NCBI GenBank assembly: GCA_026710795.1
Contig: JAPOQK010000066.1
Location: 1-64,000 of the forward strand
From: Candidatus Poribacteria bacterium
Lineage (GTDB): Bacteria > Poribacteria > WGA-4E > WGA-3G
Reading direction: 5' to 3'
DNA: 64,000 nucleotides
The notes beneath the pieces are model-generated. The model did not search any database. It saw nothing but the letters and a program-made list of their open reading frames with translations, and had not been told where the DNA came from. The translations under genes and the position numbers were made by a program. Each line of letters starts with the position of its first letter. The first letter of the stretch is position 1. Positions 28,559-35,931 of this stretch are shown piece after piece.

Positions 28559-28790
28559 TTTTGTCTGAATCACAGAATTCACAAAGGACGCGGAAGACAC
28601 AGAAGGAAGAGGGAAACTCGGAAGATGCATGTGTTTTGTTTGTCAGAATCCTTTTAGGTGCAGAGAACACAGAAAAAACAGAAGTGATTTATTGTATTGT
28701 CAGGTCGTATTTACAGGTTTGGCGTATAGGTAGGATAGATAAATTCTGGGGCTTCTGCGTTCTCCGCGCATTCCGAAATTCCGACAAAAT
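28559..28790. repeat. Inverted-repeat intergenic element (MITE-like)
   Basis: The left end TTTTGTCTGAAT (from 28559) and right end ATTCCGACAAAA (to about 28789) are imperfect inverted repeats. Inside are purine-rich stretches such as ACAGAATTCACAAAGGACGC and, inverted, TTCTGCGTTCTCCGCGC. This is the style of the short-unit intergenic repeats spread through planctomycete-like genomes. No coding capacity. Confidence 0.45.
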
Positions 28791-28939
28791 GTAATAGAGA
28801 ATATAAGCACGCCAGCATGAAAACTGGTATAGTTGATGCAAGAATATTTACATACTATTTACCAATTTCTGGTTGCAATATATATGTTGATATTATACAA
28901 TACGCACAAGTTTTAGAGAATTTCAGGAGTACCTCCCAA

Positions 28940-29890
28940 ATGTTAAAAGCTGGATTTATTGGTGCTGGTGGACGCAGCCAAGGGGCACATTATCCCAGTG
29001 TGAATCGTCTTGAAGATGATGTTGAAATGTCCGCAGCGTGTGAACTTGATGAGGGAAAACTTGCACAGGTCGCACAGAAATATGAGTTTCCGCATACATT
29101 CACTGACCACCGTAAGATGTTGGATACATTGGATATAGATGTCGTTTATTGTGTGATGAATGAAAAGTGGATTTTGCAACCTGCTTTGGACTGCCTTAAC
29201 GCTGGAAAACACATTTTTATTGAAAAACCACCTGGAGCAACGAGTGATGAAACACAGCAATTGTTGGATGCAGCAGTTGCAAATGATGTCTATTGTATGG
29301 TGGGATTTCAACGTAGATTCGCCGCAGTAACACGCGAAGCGATGCGGCGTGTTGCAGAAAAAGGTCCTGTTTCGTTGGCTGTTACAACTTTCAACAAACA
29401 GATGATCGGTGGTAATAGAGAATTTACTACAACACTTTGGAATGATGTATGTCACGTGGTTGACCTGCTTCGTTATATGGCGGGTGGTGAACCTGTTGAA
29501 GTTACTGCACATCAAGATAAATTCGGTGCTGAACAACGTAATTTCTATACTGCGTATGTGCGTTTTGACAATAATGTCACTGGTGTTGTGTTTGGTAATC
29601 GTGCTTCTGGTGGAAGGGTTCTGCGGTCGGAATTACACGGTGTTGGTATCGGTTGTTATATGAAGATTCCTGAAGAGATTGAAATATATGAAAATAACCA
29701 GAGGAATGTAATGGGAGGTTGGGAAGTAGATGGTGTTGACGAACGCGATGGAGCAAGCTATGAAGGTGTGCTAACTATGCATGAACACTTCGTGGATTGT
29801 GTCCGCAATAAGAAAGTGCCCCTTACTGATCTACGCGATGTCATCCATTCTATACATCTTGTTGACCAAATAGAAGGTCCTTTACCTTAA
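28940..29890 (+). CDS. Gfo/Idh/MocA family oxidoreductase
   Basis: 316 residues. The Rossmann motif GAGGRS is at 8-13 and E95-K96-P97 marks the family; the C-terminal domain is shortened compared with the 377-residue paralogue at 15.6 kb. I chose ATG 28940, which has AGGAG about 10 nt upstream and puts the Rossmann strand at the N-terminus; the frame runs open to 28817. A PhyH oxygenase follows 21 nt later, suggesting a two-gene operon for oxidation of an unidentified small molecule. Confidence 0.82.
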   Translation: MLKAGFIGAGGRSQGAHYPSVNRLEDDVEMSAACELDEGKLAQVAQKYEFPHTFTDHRKMLDTLDIDVVYCVMNEKWILQPALDCLNAGKHIFIEKPPGATSDETQQLLDAAVANDVYCMVGFQRRFAAVTREAMRRVAEKGPVSLAVTTFNKQMIGGNREFTTTLWNDVCHVVDLLRYMAGGEPVEVTAHQDKFGAEQRNFYTAYVRFDNNVTGVVFGNRASGGRVLRSELHGVGIGCYMKIPEEIEIYENNQRNVMGGWEVDGVDERDGASYEGVLTMHEHFVDCVRNKKVPLTDLRDVIHSIHLVDQIEGPLP

Positions 29891-29911
29891 CACATTTCAG
29901 GAGGATATTGG

Positions 29912-30775
29912 ATGCTGGATGAACGTCATCTCCAACATCAAATAACTGATGATCAACTCTGTGCATTAAATGCTGAGGGATATTTTATTGTTGAAGATGC
30001 GCTGCCGTTGGAACTTGTTGTTCAGTTAGAAGAACGTGTTGATGCTATATACAAGACTCATTTAGATGCTGAGTATGATCCGCATAGAAAAAAGCAGATG
30101 ACACCACACGATAATTTTTTCTATCCGAATTTTCTTGGAAAGGATCAACTCTTTGTAAATGTGTTGGACTGGTATAAGACTTTTCCAAAGGTGTGGGGAA
30201 TATTGGGTTGGAATATCTACTCATACCATAGTCATTTTATTATCACGCCGCCACGACCTGAACCTTCTCGTGGCAATACATCCCCACTCGGTTGGCATCA
30301 AGATAGTGGTCGTGTGAATATTGAAATTGAGAGTTCTCCACGTCCTCGTTTATCCATCAAAGTCGTGTATTGGTTATCAGATTGTTCGTTGCCAGGACGA
30401 GGGAATTTCTATGTGATTCCGGGAAGTCATTTATGGGATAAATTCCAACGTCCAAAAGATAACTCACTTCCTGAAGGTGCTACTGCGGTATGTTGCAAAC
30501 CCGGAGATGCTGTCTTTTTTGATAGACGGATATGGCATGCACGTAGTGAAAACGATTCTGACATCACACGGAAAGGTCTTTTTTATGGATATGGATACCG
30601 TTGGTTGCGCAGTAAAGACGATATGACTATTCCAAAAGAATTATTTGCACAGAACGATCCAATCCGTCAACAACTTCTGGGTGGTGGGACGAATGCAAAT
30701 GGTCATTTTTCTCCGAAGGATGCTGATGTGCCGCTGAAGGTGTGGCTTGAGGAGAAGGGTGTTTTATCCAGTTAA
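29912..30775 (+). CDS. PhyH-family Fe(II)/2-oxoglutarate dioxygenase
   Basis: 287 residues. Iron ligands H129-x-D131 (GWHQDSGR) and H209 (IWHARSEN) are visible, with the family YVIPGSHL strand between. GGAGGATATTGG precedes the ATG. It lies directly after the Gfo/Idh/MocA gene. PhyH enzymes hydroxylate diverse substrates; no specific one can be assigned. Confidence 0.82.
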   Translation: MLDERHLQHQITDDQLCALNAEGYFIVEDALPLELVVQLEERVDAIYKTHLDAEYDPHRKKQMTPHDNFFYPNFLGKDQLFVNVLDWYKTFPKVWGILGWNIYSYHSHFIITPPRPEPSRGNTSPLGWHQDSGRVNIEIESSPRPRLSIKVVYWLSDCSLPGRGNFYVIPGSHLWDKFQRPKDNSLPEGATAVCCKPGDAVFFDRRIWHARSENDSDITRKGLFYGYGYRWLRSKDDMTIPKELFAQNDPIRQQLLGGGTNANGHFSPKDADVPLKVWLEEKGVLSS

Positions 30776-30778
30776 AAC

Positions 30779-30807
30779 TTGACATTATGTCCAATCTGTG
30801 GTATGTT
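30779..30807 (+). promoter_or_regulatory. Putative promoter of the tandem peroxiredoxin gene
   Basis: TTGACA (30779-30784), 17-nt spacer, TATGTT (30802-30807), about 120 nt before the ATG at 30925. A short hairpin GGGAA/TTCCC (30841-30845, 30852-30856) lies in the leader. Confidence 0.45.
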
Positions 30808-30924
30808 AAATCATAATCATGACCAAAACCACTGTTAATCGGGAATCGGAGTTCCCTCCTACAAAGCAATTAATGATTAATTTATTCCAAGTTCTAATAA
30901 AATTACATTTTTTGAGGTAACAGA

Positions 30925-31938
30925 ATGTTTCAAAAACTATTAATTCAAACTATTGGAGTCATTTTTTTATTTTCAATGATTCTGACTCCAGCAGTCTTAG
31001 CGGAGAAAGAAGTGGAAAAACCGAAAGAACTAACTGTTGGAATGGTTGCACCTGAATTTACACTTAAAGATGAAACAGGCAAAGAACGGAATCTTAACGA
31101 ATATTTAGGTAAGAAAAACGTTGTGCTTGCCTTTTATCCAAAAGACTTTACAGGTGGTTGAACAGCCGAACTCCAGTCGCTCCGGGATAAATTGAGCGAC
31201 ATAGAAAAAACGGAAACTGTCCTGTTTGGTGTTAGTGTTGACAGCGTTGATTCGCATAAAAGGTTTAAGGAACAGGAAAAGTTCGGTTTTTCATTGCTTG
31301 CAGATACAGAATTTGAGGTAAGTAAGCAGTATAGCGGGATTATTGAAAGGTTCAACGCATCAAAACGGACGACTTTTGTCATTGACAAAGCGGGATATAT
31401 ACGTGCTATAGATAAAGACGTTAGTGTTAGGACGCACGGTGAAGATGTCGTTACGTTACTTAATAAAGTTATTCCAAAAATAGAAGTTGGTCAATCTGCT
31501 CCAGATTTCATTGCTAAGGATGCTGAAGGGAAAACTTATCAACTAAGCAAGTTGCATGAGAAAAAGAACGTTGTGCTATCGTTTTATCCAAGAGATTTTG
31601 GTCGTGGCTGAACGCTTCAAGTTTGCTCGCTCCGTGATGAGTCGAGTAGTTTTGAAAAAAATGATGTCCAAGTCTTTGGTATAACACACAACGATGCGGA
31701 CTCACATAAAAAATTTACGGAAGATAATAACCTGAATTTCCCTTTGTTAGTAGATACTAACAAAAATCTCGCTTATTTATACGGTGCTGCAGAAGAGGAT
31801 AAGGATCGATTAAATCGCATGGCAGTGATTATTGATAAGACAGGTAAGATAGTTAAAATTGACAAAGATGTAAAACCAGCAACACACGGCTCAGATTTAG
31901 TGAATTATTTCAAGAATAATCCGCAAACCAGTAATTGA
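30925..31938 (+). CDS. Exported tandem peroxiredoxin, double selenoprotein (Sec79, Sec229; both UGA)
   Basis: One 337-residue frame if the TGA codons at 31159-31161 and 31609-31611 are read as selenocysteine. A signal peptide (about 1-26, ending VLA-E) is followed by two Bcp/AhpC-TSA peroxiredoxin domains (about 35-180 and 185-335). The first active site reads YPKDFTGGU, keeping the family P-x3-T-x2-C pattern with Sec79 for Cys; the second reads YPRDFGRGU with Sec229. Domain 2 has Cys234 five residues later, the Bcp resolving position; domain 1 has Gln there. The supporting Arg occurs in KRTTFVID and NRMAVIID. SECIS-like hairpins follow both UGAs, and the third TGA (31936-31938) is the stop. 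GAGGTAACAG precedes the ATG. It would reduce peroxides outside the cytoplasm. Uncertainty: selA/B/C/D are not in this window. Confidence 0.88.
31176..31200 (+). promoter_or_regulatory. Bacterial SECIS-like hairpin for Sec79
   Basis: GTCGCTC (31176-31182) pairs perfectly with GAGCGAC (31194-31200). The 11-nt loop (31183-31193) begins C-G, with G at its second base, and starts 22 nt after the last base of the UGA. Distance and loop G match known bacterial SECIS elements. Confidence 0.8.
31625..31647 (+). promoter_or_regulatory. Bacterial SECIS-like hairpin for Sec229
   Basis: CTCGCTC (31626-31632) pairs with GAG (31639-31641) and CGAG (31643-31646) around one bulged U; G31625-U31647 can extend it. 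The 6-nt loop CGUGAU has G at its second base and begins 22 nt after the UGA, exactly as in the first element. Confidence 0.75.
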
Positions 31939-32549
31939 TGAATCAAAAGACTATCTCACCATTTACGGAAAGGATTGCTCTGTGGACATCAGCAATATTC
32001 AGTCCGTTTATCGTTCCAATTGTAGCAGCTGTTTTCGTAATTCACAAAAATGCTGGAACAACTGAGGAAGTATTACTTTGGATCACAGTTGTAGCTATAT
32101 TTGTAACTGTATTACCGATATTGGCAATAGTTCTACTTTTTCGGTTATCGAAAGTGAGTAATGTTCATTTACATGCGAAAGAAGAACGACTGTTGCCACT
32201 TAGCTTAACAGTCGTCAGTATGGTTTTAGGTACTATTGTTCTTTACCGTGTGGGGGCAAATGAGAGAATCATCTGGGTATGTCAAGCGTATATCGTTAAC
32301 AGTGTAGTGTTTTCAGCGATTACGCCCTTCTGGAAAATTAGTTTTCACACAAGTGTTGCAACCGGTTGTATTATTGTCTTAGCGTTATTCGTCAATTATG
32401 TTTTGGTATGGCTTTTCCTACTTCTTCCGTTAATTGCATGGGCGCGAATTTACCGTAAACGACATACCCCACTCCAAACAGTTATGGGAACGTTCTTAGC
32501 CGTTGTTAACACAATGCTTTATTATTATATTCTGCCACCATCGGTATGA
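31938..32549 (+). CDS. PAP2-like integral membrane protein
   Basis: A 203-residue membrane protein with about five or six hydrophobic segments. Motif remnants fit the PAP2 phosphatase layout: KEERLLPL (K-x-R-x-x-P-like), SFHTSVATG in place of PSGH, and RKRHTPLQTVMG in place of the SR-x5-H-x3-D block, where the final Asp appears to be Gln. A PAP2-type lipid phosphatase or a degenerate relative is likely. I chose ATG 31938, whose first base is the last base of the selenoprotein stop (TGATG), implying translational coupling; a TTG one codon earlier is also possible. Confidence 0.6.
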   Translation: MNQKTISPFTERIALWTSAIFSPFIVPIVAAVFVIHKNAGTTEEVLLWITVVAIFVTVLPILAIVLLFRLSKVSNVHLHAKEERLLPLSLTVVSMVLGTIVLYRVGANERIIWVCQAYIVNSVVFSAITPFWKISFHTSVATGCIIVLALFVNYVLVWLFLLLPLIAWARIYRKRHTPLQTVMGTFLAVVNTMLYYYILPPSV

Positions 32550-32568
32550 TGTAATTGAGTTGGCTCTA

Positions 32569-33372
32569 TCAACTATCCGAATAACGTGCTAATTTCGGAA
32601 GGTCATCCCAATCGCACTCTAAGCAAAAATAGCTTTTTCCGATTTGTCTTACCTCACCGTTACATTCAGGACATTCCATCATAGGATCACCACCATCTGT
32701 TTCGGTTTCAGATGGTGGAAACATGAGAAGTTGTCCTATCGGCACAGTACTATCACGGTTGGTGATTTCTTGTTGAACAGATTCAATCACTTCTTGAGCA
32801 TTTAAATGGAAAGGTGGCGGAGCATTTTCTGTAAGATCAAGGAATTTGCTACGATAAAAACGGATGGATTCAACATCATTGACCTGTCGCATAAAAACTG
32901 TGAATTTCTCTGGGGCTACCAGATAAGCAGACGAATCTTGTATATGGTGTTTCGCATTAAGAGAAAGTTCATAACCCTCATATTCAAAGATGGAATTACC
33001 TTGTTCTATCCATGAGGTATCTGGTGTATTTTGAAATACCTCATTAAGTTCATAGGAACGGGTAACCGATAAGATTAAGGTATAACGTTGATATGGATAC
33101 TGAGATAGGAGTTCAATTGGGAGAAATGATTCTTCTTCAGATGTATTCCGCAGAAATGTGGTAAATGCCTTGTATGCTGCTTCCTCTGCTTCCTTTAAAA
33201 TCGCACGATTTTCACGATGTAGGCTATGTCTATCCATATTCATATCGGCAACAACGGATTCACCGATGTACATCTCTGTCTCAACGTGAACATCAATAAT
33301 GCTATTCTCATTTCTTAGAAGATGTAGACGTAAAATCGGTTCATCAACAGTTTTTAGGACAAAAGGCAACAT
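32569..33372 (-). CDS. Uncharacterised protein with C-terminal zinc ribbon
   Basis: 267 residues without a family I recognise. The last 40 residues form a zinc ribbon (CPEC ... CLEC), while the rest is mixed alpha/beta with a charged helical stretch (EEAEEAAYKAFTTFL). No signal peptide or membrane segment. CAGGAG precedes the ATG, and a TTGAAC/TAAAAT promoter lies upstream. It is convergent with the PAP2-like gene and stands alone. Confidence 0.7.
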   Translation of the reverse strand: MLPFVLKTVDEPILRLHLLRNENSIIDVHVETEMYIGESVVADMNMDRHSLHRENRAILKEAEEAAYKAFTTFLRNTSEEESFLPIELLSQYPYQRYTLILSVTRSYELNEVFQNTPDTSWIEQGNSIFEYEGYELSLNAKHHIQDSSAYLVAPEKFTVFMRQVNDVESIRFYRSKFLDLTENAPPPFHLNAQEVIESVQQEITNRDSTVPIGQLLMFPPSETETDGGDPMMECPECNGEVRQIGKSYFCLECDWDDLPKLARYSDS

Positions 33373-33400
33373 ATTAGACTCCTGAAATTGAGGATAAATA

Positions 33401-33430
33401 ATTTTACCATATTGAATGTAAACTGTTCAA
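33401..33430 (-). promoter_or_regulatory. Putative promoter of the zinc-ribbon protein gene
   Basis: On the minus strand TTGAAC (complement of 33425-33430), 18-nt spacer, TAAAAT (complement of 33401-33406), about 28 nt before the ATG. Confidence 0.45.
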
Positions 33431-33571
33431 CTAAATTAACCCAAGTTGATACCTACAACTTTTTAGGCATAGGGATACTGTTTTTCTCTGTCATCTGTGA
33501 TTCTGACAAGGACAATTTAATATACCTATAAAATACCAATATATATCCAATAAAACATTTCACTTTTTAAT

Positions 33572-33600
33572 TTGACATCCACAAAAAGATACTATATAAT
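33572..33600 (+). promoter_or_regulatory. Perfect consensus sigma70 promoter upstream of yebC
   Basis: TTGACA (33572-33577), 17-nt spacer, TATAAT (33595-33600). The next gene start is yebC at 33985. Confidence 0.6.
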
Positions 33601-33714
33601 TAACATCTGTTTAGAATATAGAATTATTTGTGAAGGTAAGTCAAGAAAAGTAAAAGGAGCTCCCAAAAAAAAAGTGAAATTCGCGTCACATTCCTTATCC
33701 TGACTGGATTTAAA

Positions 33715-33729
33715 ACGTCACAGTGACGT
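33715..33729. promoter_or_regulatory. ACGTCAC-A-GTGACGT dyad (possible operator)
   Basis: A perfect 7-bp dyad with a single central base. A GCGTCAC motif lies about 30 nt upstream and a GGTCAC motif downstream. Clustered half-sites in a long leader suggest a regulator or RNA element; no factor is assigned. Confidence 0.3.
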
Positions 33730-33984
33730 GCAAAAGGTCACATTTAAAACACATAGAAATGGTATTAAACGGGTAGCTGTCTTTACACTGCATTTCCAAC
33801 AAGAGAAAGTAATATCCATACCAATAACTTTATACACCTTAGCTAACATTTTGTTTTGTATCTTGTGTAACAATCTGCTATACTATCTAAAGGGATATTT
33901 CCGATGCGCGCCATTAGTTTTTGTAGGTCCGATATAAAAACTAATTTTCTTTTTGAAGAACAAAAATAAGAAAGGACACAGATA

Positions 33985-34731
33985 ATGTCAGGACACTCTA
34001 AATGGTCAACGATAAAACATAAAAAAGCTGCTAATGATTCTAAACGTGGCAAACTTTTTTCAAAGGCAGTCAAAGAGATTACAGCTGCTGCCCGCCTTGG
34101 TGGTGGTGATGTAGATATGAATCCGCGTCTTCGTTCTGCGATAGCTGCAGCAAAGTCAGGTAACGTACCTAATGACAATATTGAAAAGGCAATTTTACGT
34201 GGCACTGGTGAACTTGAAGGTGCAACATTAGAAGAAGTTGTGTATGAGGGATATGGTCCGGGTGGTGTTGCAATGATAATTGAGGTGATAACAGATAACC
34301 GTAATCGTGCAGTTGCTGATATAAGACATGTTCTCGGCAAGTATGATGGTAGGATTGGAGAACGGGGTTGTGTGTCATGGGGATTCGATAAATGTGGACT
34401 CATTGTTGTTGAAGCGGGTAGCATTGATGAAGATGAGCTCTTTATGGTTGCTGCTGATGCCGGTGCTGAAGATTTGACACCAATGGATACTGCGATAGAA
34501 ATCATTACACCTTTTGAGCAATTTGATAAGGTTGTAACTGCAATACAATCTACTGAAGCAGACATTCAGTTGGCAGAAATTAGCATGATACCCCAAAATA
34601 CTGTAAAACTTGAAGGAAAAGCAGCAGAAAAGATGCTACGTCTGATGGAATCGCTTGACGAATTGGATGATGTTCAAAAAGTTTATGCTAACTTTGACAT
34701 TCCTGACGATATACTTGAGACTGCAGCCTAA
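33985..34731 (+). CDS. yebC: YebC/PmpR-family regulatory protein
   Basis: 248 residues beginning MSGHSKWSTIKHKKAAND, the family signature, with the acidic C-terminal domains normal for the family. YebC proteins have been described as transcriptional regulators and, more recently, as translation factors acting at proline stretches. AGAAAGGACACAG precedes the ATG. It heads the classical yebC-ruvC-ruvA-ruvB string. Confidence 0.93.
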   Translation: MSGHSKWSTIKHKKAANDSKRGKLFSKAVKEITAAARLGGGDVDMNPRLRSAIAAAKSGNVPNDNIEKAILRGTGELEGATLEEVVYEGYGPGGVAMIIEVITDNRNRAVADIRHVLGKYDGRIGERGCVSWGFDKCGLIVVEAGSIDEDELFMVAADAGAEDLTPMDTAIEIITPFEQFDKVVTAIQSTEADIQLAEISMIPQNTVKLEGKAAEKMLRLMESLDELDDVQKVYANFDIPDDILETAA

Positions 34732-34748
34732 TTTTAGGATTTTTGTTG

Positions 34749-35258
34749 ATGATAATACTTGGGATTGACCCCGGCTTAGCAAACACTGGATATGGTATTG
34801 TCCAATCTAATGTATCCCGTAATCAACTCCTGCATTACGGGAATATCAAAACTGATTCTAAAACTCCTTCAGAGATGCGATTAAAAGCAATATATGACAA
34901 AGTGATAAATCTGATTGATGAATATGATGTTGAGGAAGTAGTTCTTGAGGATGTTTTCTTTAGTAAACAGGTAAAAACAGCATTTATCCTCGGTGAAGCA
35001 AAAGGTATCATCAAGTTAGCTGCAGCGAATAGCGGCACGCCAATGGCTACTTATACTCCCTTACAAGTGAAGACATCTGTTACAGGTTATGGCAAAGCCC
35101 CCAAGACTCAAGTACAAAAAATGGTTCAGATGCTACTGAAATTGAAAGAAATACCCCAACCCGATCATGCAGCCGATGCACTTGCTCTCACAATCTGCCA
35201 TTCACGTTCCCATAAATTAAATAAACTCCGAGAAAAATTTGAGGAATTACCTGCCTGA
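34749..35258 (+). CDS. ruvC: Crossover junction endodeoxyribonuclease RuvC
   Basis: 169 residues: Holliday-junction resolvase with catalytic D7 (GIDPG), the Glu in VLEDVFF near 67, and the C-terminal pair in HAADALAL. I chose ATG 34749; two TTG codons just upstream are in frame but unnecessary, since D7 is the standard position from this ATG. It lies 17 nt after yebC, with ruvA following, so junction processing genes are together. Confidence 0.94.
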   Translation: MIILGIDPGLANTGYGIVQSNVSRNQLLHYGNIKTDSKTPSEMRLKAIYDKVINLIDEYDVEEVVLEDVFFSKQVKTAFILGEAKGIIKLAAANSGTPMATYTPLQVKTSVTGYGKAPKTQVQKMVQMLLKLKEIPQPDHAADALALTICHSRSHKLNKLREKFEELPA

Positions 35259-35299
35259 GTTGATTAATTATTCCAGTTCAATGAAAGGAACTCATCTGC

Positions 35300-35896
35300 A
35301 TGATTGCGCATTTAAATGGAACATTGGCACATATTGATTCGAAAGAGGTCGTTGTAGATGTAAACGGTGTCGGTTATACTGTTGATGTTGCGGAACGGAC
35401 ACTTGCAGAATTGCCTTCCATTGGTGAACCTGTTACTTTTTATACACACTATAGCCAGAATCGCGAAAATGTAATTAAGATATACGGATTCACATCGCGA
35501 GACGCGTTGAAAATCTTTGAGTTAGCTCTCACCGTCAAAGGTGTTGGACCTACATTAGCACAAAATATTGTTACAAGACTGTCACCATCGCAATTTGTAC
35601 AGGCTGTACTTAAAGAAAATATACCAATTTTGCGACGTGTCCCACGACTGAGTGATGACCTTGCTAAGCTTATCATTATAAAACTAAAAAAGAATATTGC
35701 TAAAATCAAGTTAGAAGAGAAATTTGAAGTGAGTGGCGCAGCTTCTACACATCAAGCTGTCATCAATGTTCTGGTTAATCTTGGTGCTTCAGACCTTGAA
35801 GCGGAACAAGCATTAGAAAAAGCGCAAGAAGCTCTCGGTGATTCTGCTGAACGGGAAGATTTAATTAGAGAAGCACTACGATATATCCGAAATTAG
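35300..35896 (+). CDS. ruvA: Holliday junction branch migration protein RuvA
   Basis: 198 residues starting MIAHLNGTLAHI, the RuvA OB-fold, then helix-hairpin-helix motifs (ALTVKGVGPTLAQNIV) and a C-terminal RuvB-binding domain. AAAGGAACTC precedes the ATG. The second HhH segment (LRRVPRLSDDLAKLIII) lacks the usual Gly-rich turn, a modest deviation. Confidence 0.93.
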   Translation: MIAHLNGTLAHIDSKEVVVDVNGVGYTVDVAERTLAELPSIGEPVTFYTHYSQNRENVIKIYGFTSRDALKIFELALTVKGVGPTLAQNIVTRLSPSQFVQAVLKENIPILRRVPRLSDDLAKLIIIKLKKNIAKIKLEEKFEVSGAASTHQAVINVLVNLGASDLEAEQALEKAQEALGDSAEREDLIREALRYIRN

Positions 35897-35931
35897 TCAA
35901 TCTTACTTTATACAATAACCGGGACTACAAT

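Larger units (their letters stand above)
27816..28939. other. Repeat-rich non-coding region
   Basis: About 1.1 kb between nhaC and a Gfo/Idh/MocA gene. 27960-28380 is strikingly T/G-rich on the plus strand, with three copies of a 12-mer (complement at 28021-28032; direct at 28054-28065 and 28147-28158). A sequence TTGTCTGAACCAGGATTT (from 28471) resembles a widespread intergenic repeat. 28559-28790 is an inverted-repeat element. Open frames here are low-complexity by-products of base skew and I do not call them genes. Confidence 0.6.
33373..33984. other. Non-coding interval between divergent genes
   Basis: 612 nt between the zinc-ribbon gene and yebC. It holds a minus-strand promoter (33401-33430), a consensus plus-strand promoter (33572-33600) and about 380 nt of yebC leader. 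The leader contains AAAAGGAGCTCCC, a poly-A stretch and a dyad (33715-33729) with further GTCAC copies around it. No convincing small gene: a GTG-initiated frame of nine codons exists but is weakly supported. Confidence 0.5.

Noticed and set aside
30925-31938. Reading the peroxiredoxin region as a pseudogene broken by two nonsense mutations or sequencing errors
   Set aside because: Both TGAs fall exactly at the catalytic Cys position, the rest of the frame is intact, no TAA/TAG interrupts it, and both are followed by equally spaced hairpins.
33674-33703. Nine-codon GTG-initiated leader peptide before yebC
   Set aside because: SD AAAGGAG is too far from the GTG and the peptide has no regulatory codon pattern.
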